A DNA stretch of 64,000 nt from Gnetum montanum (Eukaryota; Streptophyta; Gnetopsida; Gnetales; Gnetaceae), in assembly GCA_015680685.1 (NCBI GenBank), contig MNCI01006555.1, forward strand, positions 589,478 to 653,477, in the 5' to 3' direction. Every line of letters starts with the position of its first letter. Positions within the stretch are counted from its first letter, which is position 1. The notes under the pieces were generated by a model. It ran no database searches, was not told where the DNA came from, and saw only the letters and a list, made by a program, of their open reading frames with translations. Position numbers and translations under genes: made by a program. This document shows positions 21,774-34,489 of this stretch, piece after piece.

Positions 21774-23553
21774 CCTATTACCCTTTTCCTCCTCCATTCA
21801 TCCTAGGAGAAAAATCTCCTAAGGAGGGGGAGCTTTAGGTTAAGGATTTTTCTTTCTCAGACAGGATGGTGGCGATTGCTTCTGTATGACATTATCAATT
21901 GTTGACTATGAGGGGACCATAGGCATTGAGGATAAGGGGGTAGGCTTGGGAGGACCTAAGGCAGTGTGTTCCTTGTCCATCTTGTCCACCAAATGCTCTT
22001 CTCATTTTTTTGAACCCGGGGGGGGGGGGGGGGGGGGGGGCGCTGCAGGGCTGTTTTAGCTACTTGGCTCTATGTGGCAGGGGCACTTGAATGTTTTGGC
22101 ACCTTAATGATGAATGGTGCCTGTGGTGTTGGCATGGGTGGCGGTGTGGCTTTGAGCACAAAAGGTGCAAGGGCAAATGTTTGAGGGGGAACCTTAGGAT
22201 GAATGGTTTTTATGACATTGTTTTTGCTGTTGTCGATGTTGCCACTCTACTTTGAGGCACATGTACCATGAATGGTTGCTGTGGTGTTTCTAGGTTACTA
22301 TCAATGCCAATCATGTTGATGATATACCTTGCGTTGTTAGTGTTGAGGGGGTCCTTGTAAACATGCATGGATTGGTTTTCAGGGTGAACAGGACTACTTT
22401 CATCTAGGACAAGCTTACCCTGATCGATCATGCATTGGATATCGTCTTTCAATGCCAGACAATAGTCTATGTCATGACCACATAGTTGATGATAGTCACA
22501 GAACCGTTCTAGCCTTAAATTCTTAGGAACTTATGGCTCATTAGGTGTGGCCAAGGAGGGGTTCCTAAGAAGTTTGCAATACCTCTTATGGTGCTTAATC
22601 ACATCCTTCGATATTTGCTTATGCTAAATATACCCAACCCTAATAGTTGCTTCAAGAGTTCTGAAGGATTAATAGGTAAAGGAGTGTATTTGGAGCAATC
22701 CTTGTGCTTGAAGTTGGGTTTAGGCTGGGTTGACATCTCAGGTGCTAGTGTTGAGGGCTAACTGGTGTTGCTTGAGCCAGATGTTGTTGCTGCGGCCACC
22801 TTTTTGTTATTTCTGTTGTTGGGTTTAGTGTCATTAGCCATAGCGTCCACCATGGCTATTGCAGCGTTGCCCTTCTCTTTGTCCTTTTTAATACATGCAT
22901 TTTTGTATATGACATAGGCCAGGTCTTTGCTTGCTTCGGCTGCATCTTGCTTGATGCTCATCAACTGGTCTAGTGTGACCTTTGGTTCCAAGTTATACTT
23001 GAATTGGGTCACAAAATGACTTAGCAGCTCCTCCAGAGTTGAGATGGAGGCATGTGGGAGTGCACAATACCAGTCTAGAGCTTTGCCTATTAGAGACATG
23101 GCAAAGACACAAATGATAGTGCATGACCATTGTTGCAACAACAAAGATTCAGATACGAATGTTACCAAATGTGTGTTGGGATCATCCTCCCTATTGTATT
23201 TTGTGAATTGGGGGAGTGGCATCCTAGGGGGCAACGTGAGCATGGGGATGATAGGGCTGATGGGATCATCATGGTAGAAATCCATGACCTGCACTATGTT
23301 GGAACTGGCAAATTTGAGGCATTTAATTTCCTCAGTGAGGGTTTGGATAAGTTGAAAAGTTTGATCTAGACCTGATGACATTGTAGATGGTTGCGGGGCT
23401 ACTTGAACAACTGTCATATGCATTGATGGGGGTTGCGGTGTAGAGGTAGTGGCTTGGCCCATGGGGGGCACTATTGGTGTCGCCCCTGTGAATGATGTCA
23501 TTTAGGCTGTCCACCACCTAGTGGGTTGTGCCATTGATGTGATGGACGTTGCG
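21774..23553 (-). pseudogene. Eold gag-protease fragment, left copy
   Basis: Minus-strand fragment running from the gag N-terminal region at 23501 (S-S-G-L-D-Q-T-F-Q-L-I-Q-T) through the gag core to a linker (22452-22210) and the region before the protease. About 53 residues of gag are missing in frame near 22950, after an L-M-S-I-K-Q segment. The left end stops exactly at the LTR B1 terminus and the right end is cut by the duplication junction. A run of 23 G interrupts it at 22018-22040. Confidence 0.7.
22018..22040. repeat. Poly-G run, 23 bases
   Basis: An uninterrupted G23 inside the Eold fragment, preceded by CCC. The duplicate copy has a deletion of about 1.27 kb whose left end is at this point (33060). 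Confidence 0.9.
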
Positions 23554-26339
23554 GGTGGTCCTTGAAATCAATGACCAGCTATTTGAGGATCTTTTTTGTG
23601 TCCCTACTGATGGTCTCCCCATAGGATCAAAGACCAAGAAAGAGAAAAACCATCAGAGGGAGATTGAGGAGTGGCTACGGGTTGCAAAAGGACGAAAAGG
23701 ATCCTCATGGAGAAGGTCAAGCCGAGAGTTGCCAAAGATGTTTACCCCATCTTCCATGCCCATGCGTTTCCCAAGATAATTTCCAAAGGGAATATTATTG
23801 GGATTGAGCAAGCCTAGGTGATGTGAGAGGTCATGGAAGAGGGAGTCGCGACAATTGGACTAGGCATCTTTGCAATCGCTTACAACCTAAAATGGTCGCG
23901 CTTCATAAGAAGCATGAGTCCTGTTTCAATGTGCACCATGCCTTTTACATAGCCTTCTTATGGTGTTTCATGGAGTTTTTGGTAGTCTGTGAGAATGGAG
24001 TCTAGGTTATGCAAGATCGTAACCATATTTTCAAACCGTGGATCTGCCAAATCCTCTAAACCACCCGAGCCCAGGATCCCCCAAAAGCTATTGGGGAGTC
24101 ATTTTCCATGACGACTAAGGATCGGGTGGCCCACAACTTCCATGGCCAAGATAGTGTGGGAGAGGTGCCCCCTACTACTACAGGTAGTGTATCACAGAGG
24201 AAATGTCTCATCATCTAGACGATGGCCACTAAGTTACGGCGAAAGAGGCCTCATCCAGACGAGGAGCCTCCCTGTACGGGCGAGGAAGGGTGGCCATCAC
24301 TACGGTTTAAGCTACGCAGGATATAGCTTCAGATCGGTAAATGCTCTTCTCTGTGTTTGTTTCTTTGACTTTTGATTCAATGCTTGCTACTCTATGCTAC
24401 CCTAGGCAGCGTAGCATAGTGTAGCACCTATTTTAAGCTAACATGGTATAAGCTATAATGCGAATATGTTTTTTGCTGCCAAAGGAAGAAGAAGAAGAAG
24501 AAGAAGGTGATGAAGAGGTGTCAACCCCCAAGACAAGGGCAGAAAATAAAGACGCGGAGTACCTAGTCTCAGAGGGAAGGGCCTTGGTCAAGAGAGAAGA
24601 AGGAGCCCTTGTCACCAAGGAAGGGGCTCCCGCCAACAAAGAAAATGCTCCTATTGAAGAGGATAACCTTTTTGGTGACAAGGAGGAGTCTCCTGTAGAT
24701 GAGGAAGATGCTAGTTCCTTGAAAAGAAAGGTCCCAGAAACTAAAGAGAAAGTCCACATCAACTGGAAGGGGACTTCTATTCCAGATTTCTTTGCTGAAT
24801 GCAGTTCAACATCGGGGAAGCGGACAAATGCTAAGGGTGCTACCATAGTTTTGAGCCAAAAAGGAGGGGAACTGCAATTAGATGCTGGTGAGTTTGACAA
24901 TATATTCAATGATATGTCAATGGAAGATCCCCCCATTATCACCCCCAAGGGTTTACTAGGTAGGAGCCCTTATGAAGTTGTTTGTGTTGCTCATAGCTTT
25001 ATTATAGTCCATCTGGATCATTACTGACACATTTGATTGTATGAAAGATACCATTGTTAATGCTACAGGACCTCCCCTGATTCGCTTGGAACCATGGGCT
25101 GAGACCCTCGACAAGCTTACTTTCATGTAGGGGGTAATTGACGACATGATTGGCCATCTTAGATAGGTTAATCCTAAAGTGAGTAAGTAAAGTTTCTACG
25201 CTAGGCTTTTGAGGTTGCTACGCTAGACTTCTTGAGTTGCTAACTTCCCTACTCTAGTGTGACTAATGTGCTCTTTGTGTGGTCACAACCTCTTGACTCA
25301 AATGGGACCTGAAATAGGCGTTGAAAGTTGATGTCATGCCTACATTCCCACTCGAGGTGGCCGAGGTGGCACGTCGCATATATGACAAGGCTAGCAAATG
25401 CGCTTTGCACTCGGCATGCTCCTTGTGGGAGTGTATGCACGTCAATGAAGACCTGTGGAAATGGGTCTAGAGGACTAAGAAAGAGAAGGCTGAATTGAGC
25501 GTTGAGGTGGGAGACCTCCAATCCAAGAATGATTTCCTCTTGGATCGTGATACCAATGATGGAAGTTGGCGCACGAATGTCATATATTATGCTAGATATT
25601 GGATAGTCATGTGGTGCAATAACAAGGCTACTCAGGAGATAATAAAATAGTAGATGTAGATGGACTTGTTGGCTCAGAAGAACCAGGACTAGAAAGACTA
25701 TAGCACTAGAGTTTACGAGTGGGGGCAATCCCAGAAAAACTATAAACATATGTATAAACTGGAATGTGCCACCTACCGCAAACAATACTAGGATGCTTCA
25801 GTGAAGGTGTTTACCTATGAAGCATTCGTGGATGCCATTGGTGCTTCTGAGGCTTACAACAAGTTCATGGAGCAAGTGATAGTCAGTGAATCCTCTGAAC
25901 AGGAAGTGGATCTTCCCACAGGTGAGACCGCCACTACTTCCTTTTCTCTGGGACCGCTGAGATGGATGGCCATTGAAAAGAAGAAAACTGTTGCAAATGC
26001 TGAAGCAAGTGATAGGTACTAGGTAGATATCATGGAAGAGGAGGTCTGGCACCACCTCGGGTTCGGTTTGGATTGGATACCCCTCAAGGCAGACGTGGGG
26101 CCTTCTTAGGTTAGTTACTTTTTGCTATGCGAAGGCTTATGCTCTATTCTAGCTTTTGTGTATTACTCTAGCTAACTACTTCACTTTTTACAATGCAGAT
26201 TCAAGATGCAGATGCAAGGCCCGTAGAGGGAAGAAATGAAGAGGTAGAAGAAGGGAGTGCAAAGAAAGGCAACACAAAGGGAAAAAATGTGAAAGGAAAT
26301 GGTACAAGCGAAGATGATGCAGGCAAAAATGACTTATGA
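23554..26339 (+). pseudogene. E2' antisense gene, 5'-truncated by the duplication junction
   Basis: Duplicate of the E2 gene from the F-E-D-L-F motif onward. It shares most stops with E2, but the last exon keeps GGA where E2 has TGA (near 26281), so its C-terminus is closer to the ancestral state. The HAD-like part and promoter are absent. Confidence 0.7.
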
Positions 26340-26501
26340 TAGCATGGGTTTTTGACTTTTTGTATTTTTTGCAAAACTATTGCAAACATTGTTTGATGGA
26401 AAAAACTAGGAATGAAAGAAGTGAATTTTGAAAGAGAATTGGTCTTATGATAGTCTATGCATTATCTATTTTATCAATTTTATGTTTTCAGTTTTAATGT
26501 T

Positions 26502-26730
26502 TTAGTTTTAGGCCATTTTGGGCCATCGCTAGTTTTAGGCCATTTCGGGTCGTTGCTAGTTTTAGGCCATTTCAGGTCGTTGCTAGTTTTAGGTCATTTT
26601 GGACCATCAGACGTGATGTAAACAAAAGAAATATTGATAGTTTTAGGCCTTAGCAGGCCATAATATAGTTTTAGGTCGTTTCGGGCCCTAGGATAGTAGC
26701 CTAGTTTTAGGCCATTTCAGGCCATGGGAT
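26502..26730. repeat. Intergenic hairpin array of E2'
   Basis: Copy of the E2 array with the same stems. The final unit is GGCC/GGCC here (near 26710), where E2 has the broken pair GGCC/AGCC. Confidence 0.75.
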
Positions 26731-26857
26731 GGTAAACAAATGATATGATAACGATGTAGAGAATAGCTAATTAGTACCTAGTGTAGATGGATGGATGAAA
26801 AACAAAAAGGTGGTAAATGTACAAAAGATGCCAACTGGGCAAGAAGCAGTGGGGTTG

Positions 26858-29800
26858 CTACGCTATGCATAACTGCTTCTTGACCCATCGTGGATTGGGT
26901 GAGGCAAAAGGCTGAGATACTTTGCTACAACCTTCGTCTACATCATTGTCCTCTACTTCGAAGGGCAACTCAGTCCACGTGTTTTCATTTTTTGAACTGG
27001 CATGCTGAGCTGGCTCTCTTGCTAAATGGTTAGTATCTACAAAGACAGGCGCTTCATTCTCAGAGGTTACGACCTCTGATCCTTGTTCCATATCTACGTT
27101 GTTGATAGCTTGGGTTGCTACCTCATCAACATGGATTACCACCTCCCTGCCTACATAAGGTAGATATATCTCCTAATGAATGGGCGAAGAGACAGCCCTA
27201 AGTTGCACTAACCATGATCTCCCCAAGATCAGGTTAAACCTGGGCATCTCTTTGACCATGATGAACATTGTGTTTGTGGGGAACTGATCCCCTACCATGA
27301 AGTCAATGTGGACCATGCCTTTCACCACGACCCATGCCCCATTGAATGACTTTAAGCATGACATTCTTGTGGATCTGATTTGGGCAACCAAACCCAACTT
27401 GTTCACAATAGGGAAAGGGATGACATTTGTAGCGGTCCCATCATCGATGTGTACCCTTCAGATCTTATGTTGGCCGACCCGAATTGTTATGAACATGGGT
27501 GTTGTAGTCACCTAACCCTTTTTAAGGTCTTTCCTAATGGAATCATCATAGAAATTCAATTGGGATGGCTAAGGTTCTGCAACTGCAAAAGGAAGCATGA
27601 CCGAGTGGATCGCTTTCTCTTCCGTTGGCATGTTCTTGTTAACCGGAATTACCATTAACATGTGGACTAAAGCCTCACGGTGTGCGGTAGATGTCATGAT
27701 TAGGTCAAATAGGCTTAGCGTAGCATTTTTCTATTTCAGAGCTTGCTTGACCTAAGTTAGAGTGCTCAAAAGGTCTCAGCTACCTTCCTATTTACTACTT
27801 TTATCCTCTTCCATTTGTCCCACGAGATGAATTTCCTAAGGAGAGATAGTTTTGGGTCTGGGTTCAGACCCTTTTGGGTGAGGTGGCGAAGATTATGCAC
27901 ATGTTGCAATGTTATCTTTCAGCAACGCAGACATAGATACAAGGGGCAAGGACGTAGGCTTGGAGGTACCTAGGATGGTACTTTCCCTTGACATCTCATC
28001 CCTAAAGCACACTTCTCATTTCTTAGGACGAGAAGGTTGTGAAGCTGTCTTATGTGGGACAAGGACTATTGAATGGCTTGGCCCCCTAATAACAAATGGT
28101 GTTAATGGTGTTAGTGTATGCGATGGTATGGTTTTGCTTATAGGTGATGTAGGAGCAAATGCCTCGGGAATAGGTGGTGCAAGGATGGATGACTAGAGAG
28201 AGACTCTTAAGACAAATGGTTGTTGCAGATTTTGATTAGCTGCTGGTGGTGTTGGTGTGCTACACTAAGGCACACAGACCACAAATGGCTGCTTAGATGC
28301 TCTAGGATTACTATCAACGCTAATGGTGTTGATAATGTAACTGGCATTGTTGGTGTTGAGAGGATAAGTGTAAACATGTACGAATTGATTCTTGGGACGT
28401 ACTGGGTTGATTTCAGCTAGCACTAGTATCCCCTAATCAATCATCCTTTGGATGTCATCTTTTAATGCCATGTAGTAATCCATGTCATAGGTAGTCATAG
28501 AACTGCTCTAGCCTGAAATCCTTAGGAACTAGGGGCTCATCAGGCAAAGCCAAAGAGGGGTTCCTAAGGAGTTCATAGTACCACTGATGTTTCCTGGCTC
28601 CCTCCTTCGACATTCGCTTGTGTTGGATGTACCCCGCCTCTAGTAATTGCTTCAGAAGATTCGAAGGCTTGATGGGCAGTAGGGTATACTTTGAGAAATC
28701 TTTATGTTCAAAGTTCAGCTTGGGGGTGCAGATGTTGAAGGTTAAGGTGCGTTGCCCTATTTGGGCATGGGGTTAGTTACAAGTGTGGCCAGTTTCTTGT
28801 TATTCTTGCTACTATTGTTGGGTTTGGCCTTGTTTGCCACATTGGCCACTATGGCTGTTGTAGCCTTACCCTTGTCTTTTTCCTTCTTCGTGAAGGTATT
28901 CTTGTATGTAACATAGGTCGGGTCTTTACTTGCCTCAGCCACATCCTGTATGCTCTTAGTCTGGGTGAAAGCCTAACTAAGAGTCCGTGGAGTGAGATAA
29001 TATAGCTTAGACTTAATCAAGTCATTCACCGCACCCTTAAAGATGGCCAACAAGTGGGCTTCCGCGTTAGGCTCGCAAATTTCGTTAAGGGTCACACTCC
29101 AATGTTGGATGAACTTCTGGACTAGTTCTAGTAGGTTTTGTTTCATGCTCATCAACTGATCTAGCGTGACCTTTAGTCTCAAGTTGTACCTAAAACATAT
29201 CATAAACTAGGTCAGAAGCTCATCTAGGGTTGATATGGAGGAGTGTGGAAGCGTGTAGTACCAGTCCAAGGCTTTTCCTATCAGAGACATGGAAAAGACA
29301 AGGATGATCGTATGCCGCCATTATTGCAGAAGAAGGGAGTTAGACCTGAATATAACAAGATGTGCATTGGGATCACCCTCCCCATTGTATTTTGTGAAAT
29401 GGGGGAGTGGCATCCTAGGGGGTAAAGTTAGTGTGGGGATTGTCGGGCTGATGGGATCATCCTGGTAGAAGTCCATGACCTGTACCATATCAGAATTGAT
29501 AGCCTTGAGGTGTTTTATTTCCTCTGTAAGGGTCTGGATAAGCTAAAATGCTTGATCTAGACCCGACGATGATGTGGATGATTGGGGAACTACTGGGGTA
29601 GCTCCCATCTGTAGTGTGGCAGGGACAGAGACATGATCCATAAGTGGTGCCATTGGGATGACCCCTATGAGCAGTGCTACTTGTGTTGCCCACCACCTAG
29701 TAGGTGGTGTTGTTGTAGTAGCAACCGAGGGTTGTGCTATGGGATAGGCCATTTGTGTGGCCAGTGAGATAGACCCGAGTCTTGCACTAGGTTGTACCAC

Positions 29801-30694
29801 TTGCGAGACTTGGTAGGTTTGTTGGGTAGCGTAGCAGGACATCTATGACGATTGCAAAATAGGAGGAGAAGTGAATGGGATCCACCATGTGGATGGGCCT
29901 GGGCCCACCGCTGACTGTGGGGCAGGTGTAAATGTAGGAATGGAGGTGGAAACTACATGCAACTATGAGGTAGGTACAGTGTGAACATGGGGTAGGGTAG
30001 CCGTGTTCGATGCGTGATGGGATGTAGGAATGGATTGATGAATAGTTTGCAGAACAGTCTACTGAGGGATAATGGCTGAGAATGAAACAAGGGAGTAGGT
30101 GTGTTGATACATCGAGTGCATGGCATGGCTACCCATTATTAGTGGAATTTTGGATTGCGATAGTGCAGACATGATCATGAAGGGGGCGGTAGTAGACAGT
30201 GGGTTCATCCACAAAGACGGGGTAGGAGGGAGGGTGTCAGGGTTGGTTTGACCCCCCCCCCCCCCATCAAATTGGGAATCCAGCTCTTCCTACCCATCAT
30301 GGAAAGCCTCTTCATGGTGGGACGCTGTGGCCTATGGCTCCCTAGGCCTAGTCACTTGGATTAGCTGATCTATAAGCCATTGATGTGTTTGTGTCAAAGG
30401 GATGGAAATGCTGGGAGTGGGAATAAATTCCTTCCCGTTGTAGTAAGCAAACTCGAAGCTACGTTTGTCTTTGAGTTCTTGCGCATCTAAGGGCAGGTTT
30501 GCCTGCACCTTAGTGCAGAGAAAGTTATATCGCTTATGTTGTTGGGTCAAGCCCTCAGGTGCCCAATTTTAGATCCTGAGGGATCGATGTGGCCCCAGCA
30601 CTGGGTTGGGTGGTTGTTTGGCACCTGTGATGCCTTGAACCATGAGGGGAACCTCAACATTAAAGGTGGTAGCTATGGTGCTTGGGGAAATCAT
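26858..30694 (-). pseudogene. E2' gag-protease, decayed
   Basis: Duplicate of the E2 gag-protease with the same order and most of the same nonsense codons. Protease D-D-G region near 27440. About 15-20 bp around 28490 that belong to the former zinc-knuckle codons are missing compared with E2. The pyrimidine run near 30251 is a few bases longer than its partner at 19209. Confidence 0.75.
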
Positions 30695-30747
30695 TGTCAT
30701 AAAGCTAAAAGGATTTGCAAACGAGGAAAACAAGAAGATAGGAAGAT

Positions 30748-31075
30748 GATCAAAGGCTTTCTATCTTGCAAGATTTCGAAGGAATCGTTAGAGTAACCGA
30801 TTTGCACCACACGATGCATAAACAACCGCAAAAGGGTATCATGTTTATGCTAGTGCGTGTCGGGATAAAAAATGCATGCAAAATTACCGTGAAACAAGGG
30901 GGTCAAATGGTGATCGAAGGCTTTATGTCTTGCAGGATTCCGAAAGAATTGTCGAAGTAACCGATTTGCATTACACAATGCGTAAACAACCACAAAAGGG
31001 ATGTCAAGTTTATGCTAATGTGTGTTGTGGTATAGAATGCACACAAGACAATCGTAACAGACAAAAAGGGCACCG
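30748..31075 (-). repeat. 164-bp direct repeat in the E2' leader
   Basis: Two copies starting at 30748 and 30912, matching the E2 leader repeat. Confidence 0.7.
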
Positions 31076-31103
31076 AAAGGCCCTCCTTCCAGTGCCAGAA
31101 AAC

Positions 31104-32820
31104 TGTAGCGACCGAAAATGTCGATGGCTGGAAAACACCGAGAGGTCGTTGGTTAGATAGTCCTAACCCCAGATCCACGCAAGGGCCGTGCTGGATAAAA
31201 TGGAAGTAGGATGCCCTGAACAGTCTGGTTGATCATACAGGGACTCAGTCGGTGTCACTTAACCTTTTGTAAACATTGTTTTGATAAACAATGCTTATAG
31301 CGCAAGATAACAATTATTAAATGAGATGAAGCGAAAAAACGATGTAAAATGCAATGATAAATAGGAAAATAAAGTGAACTCGAGTTAAGAAATGCACTAC
31401 TTCAAGATTATGGATTTGCTTTGTCAAGGTGGATACAATTGGTTGCACAACACTAGGAAGCACAAAGATCCTAAAAGTAACCGAGACATTCAAATCATGC
31501 CAACTGTGCACTTGAACGCGGACTTAAGAGCTAATAATGCGAAATGCTACCAAGCCAACTTGTCAACTGAGGATTTATTTTTGCCCACCCTTTGCACAAA
31601 TTTGCTAACCAACAATTGCCAAAACACCAAAATTGCCAATTTGCCAACAAAAAATGCTAACAGTGCTCAAAATTGCCAACCAAATTTGCCAACAACCCCT
31701 CAAAATTTTTTCAACCCTTTGAGCATTGGTCTTTAGGGTATTTATAGGGCTAGGAGGACATGAGAAATGAGGCCTGGATGACATGTATCCTGGACCCACA
31801 AGATGTTGATGTGTCCATGCTACATGAGCATGCAAAGCCGATCCTGCACCTGTCACGCTGTAATTATGCTGTTAGAACTAAAGATGCTGGGATAAGGTGT
31901 GCCAACGATGCAAACAAGGAGTAAAGCACACTGGTGTAGCGTAGTTGCCTGCTATGCTATGCTACACTATGGAGCGTAACATGTTACTGTAGTATAGCAT
32001 AGCGTACCCCCAGCTCGAAGAAGAAATTTGCATTGGAGTTAACTGCATGTGCTAGAAGCCTTTGAAGTGTTTTGGCTGGTTCTGCATGTTTGCTATGCTA
32101 CGTAACGTAGCAGCTGGTTTTAACTGCAATTTGCACCGAAGTTGCAATAGTTTACTTAAAGCTTGATCATTCTAACAACTGCAACTGCAACTTGCTGATC
32201 TTGCACTTGAGATGTCTTTTTTTTTAATCATCGCTACGTTGTGCTATGCTATGTAGCGTAGCATAGTGTAGCAGCCAACATACCATGCTTTTTGTTCAAT
32301 CTACCATTTTTTAATGAGAAGCTTTGCTAAGGACTTGAAGTTGAACAAGGCAACTAGTTTTGAAGGCCGGAGTGCTTACCAGGTGCAATTGTAAGCTGGG
32401 CCTTTTTATTTTTTCTTTGCTACGCTATGTAGCATAGCATAGCATAGCACTTAGTCTTGCAACAATTTTGTCACGTGACCAACTATCTTCTGAGGCCTTC
32501 TACGCTACATAGCGTAGCGTAGCATAGCAAAGTTCTTGACTAGAAAACTTTCTGAACTGTTTCGCGCATCCTAAGCACCGTCGACAACCCCAAGCATGGT
32601 TTCTGAATAGAATGTTAGCCAAGAAAAACACCCAGGTGGGTAGGCCAGAGAGTCCATCAGGCCTACCAACTCTGGAGGTAGAAAAATTACCAGACTGGAC
32701 ATTCTAAACTCAGTGCATTCATTTCTGCCAAACTATTATGAGGCTCCACTTGTGGAAATGTTTGCCTCATTTTCAAGATCATGGTGAAGCAAGAGTGCCT
32801 TGAAATTTTAGGGTGTTTCA
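31104..32820 (-). repeat. LTR B2, 1717 bp, duplicate of LTR B1
   Basis: Starts TGTAGCGACC and ends GGGTGTTTCA; PBS-like TGGCACTGGAAGGAGGG at 31081-31097; minus-strand TATA at 31739-31746. Same five palindrome clusters as LTR B1. It arose with the 11-kb duplication, so B1 and B2 are not the two LTRs of one insertion. Confidence 0.8.
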
Positions 32821-34252
32821 CCTATTACCCTTTTCCTCCTCCATTCATCCTAGGAGAAAAATCTCCTAAGGAGGGGGAGCTTTAGGTTAAGGATTTTTCT
32901 TTCTCAGACAGGATGGTGGCGATTGCTTCTGTACGACATTATCAATTGTTGACTATGAGGGAATCATAGGCACTGAGGATAAGGGGGTAGGCTTGGGAGG
33001 ACCTAAGGTAGTGTGTTCCTTGGCCATCTTGTCCACCAAATGCTCTTCTCATTTTTTTGAACCACCGTGTTGGAACTGGCAGATTTGAGGCATTTGATTT
33101 CCTCAGTGAGGGTTTGGATAAGTTGAAAAGCTTGATCCAGACCTGATGACATTGCAAATGGTTGCGGGGCTGCTTGAACAGCTGTCATATGCATTAATGG
33201 GGGTTGCGGTGTAGAGGTAGTGGCTTGGCCCATGGGGGGCACTATTGGTGTCGCCCCTGTGAATGATTTTGTTTAGGCTGTCCACCACCTAGTGGGTTGT
33301 GCCATTGATGTGATGGACGTTGGTGGGGCTATGGGGTTGATAGGTTGTTCAGTTGACATGGCAGCCCACAACCCTGCACTGGGTTGTACGATGTGCGGAA
33401 GCTGGTGCTCTTGGGGTTGCACATAGTATGATACTTGAGGGGGTTGTGCCATAGGTAAAGATGGGATTGGCACCCACCACACGGTTGAGGCTGGGTTAGC
33501 CATTGGTGGTGGGATAGGTGTAGACGAAGGACCACGGCGAAGCTTGCATATGACTGAGACATGGGCAAAGTATGGACGTATGGTAGCGTAGCCATGACTA
33601 ACGTTGGGTATGCTGCTGGGGAAGACTAAGAAGGAAGGGTGACTAAGAACAAAGCTGAAGGACCCCCCTGTTGGTACATAGAAGGTACCAGATGGCTGCC
33701 CATGACTGACACAGGTGTAGGTTGTGGCGGGGTCGTTGTAATCGCGAAGGGGGCAGACAAGAAAAGTAGGTTTGATCGGAAGATGGTTGCAGAAGGGGTA
33801 GATGTAGCATAGATCTGGCCACCACCTTTGGAGTCAGAGTCTAGGTCTTCCTGTCCATCTTGGAACATCTCATCGTAGTGGGATGCCGTATTCCACTCCC
33901 TAGACCTACTCACTCGTATCAATTGGTTTAAGACCCATTGATACTATTAGGTCAATGGGATGACAATTTCAGGGGAAGGGATAAATTCCCTCCCATTCCA
34001 GTGGAGAAACTCGAAGTTATGTTTATCTTCAAGTTCCTGGCGATCCAAGGGTATATTTGCTTGGACCTTCATGTAGAGGAAGTCATAGTGCTCTACATCT
34101 TTTGCTAAGTGCTTAGGTGAAAAGTGTCAGATCCTAAGAGACTAGCATGGCGCTAGCACTGGGCTAGGTAGTCGCTCGGTACCTATGGTGTTTTGAGCCA
34201 AGTAAGGAACCTCAAGGTTCGAGGTGGGAACGACAGTGGTTGCGGGAATCAT
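32821..34252 (-). pseudogene. Eold gag fragment, right copy with internal deletion
   Basis: 32821-33060 matches 21774-22015. It then jumps to gag N-terminal coding (33067 to 34252), with the Pro/Gln-rich N-terminus and the start at 34252. The segment between is deleted relative to the left copy. Several frameshifts and stops. Confidence 0.65.
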
Positions 34253-34489
34253 TTTGTATGATTAAAGAAAAACTGTAAATGAGAAACATGGAAATCGATA
34301 AGTGATCAAAGGCTTTTTATCCTAACAAGTTCCAAAGGAACCGTCATTGCGACTAGTCCACACCACACAATGCATAGACAACCGCAAGGGTGTCACATCT
34401 ACGCTAGTAGATGATGGGGTACAGACAGTATGCAGGATTACCTGTGAGATGCAGAAAGGCCACCAAAAGGCCCTCCTAGCGCCAAAAAC
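34253..34489 (-). other. Eold leader and PBS-like block
   Basis: Leader between the gag start and LTR C. Minus-strand TGGCGCTAGGAGGG (34471-34484) is the PBS-like block, with a five-base spacer to the LTR. Confidence 0.55.

Larger units (their letters stand above)
12480..23553. repeat. Left copy of an 11-kb tandem duplication
   Basis: About 12480-23553 is repeated from 23554 with an offset of 11,046-11,071 bases and only scattered differences (a few percent by eye). The unit starts inside the antisense gene's transposon-protein-like exon and ends in the N-terminal gag region of the next element. The right copy lacks about 1.27 kb equivalent to 22018-23295. Shared nonsense codons show that the unit was already decayed when it was duplicated. 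Confidence 0.85.
23554..33315. repeat. Right copy of the 11-kb tandem duplication
   Basis: Begins inside the transposon-protein-like exon of the antisense gene, directly joined to gag N-terminal sequence of Eold at about 23554. Collinear with 12480 onward up to 33060. There the segment equivalent to 22018-23295 is missing, and alignment resumes at 33067 to beyond 33300, where unduplicated sequence continues. Confidence 0.85.

Noticed and set aside
24433-24948. 171-codon minus-strand frame opposite the E2' Glu-rich exon
   Set aside because: Serine-rich mirror of a GAA repeat on the other strand; a shadow frame.
31104-32820. LTR B1 and LTR B2 as the two LTRs of one element
   Set aside because: The collinearity continues on both sides of each LTR for kilobases, which shows a segmental tandem duplication.
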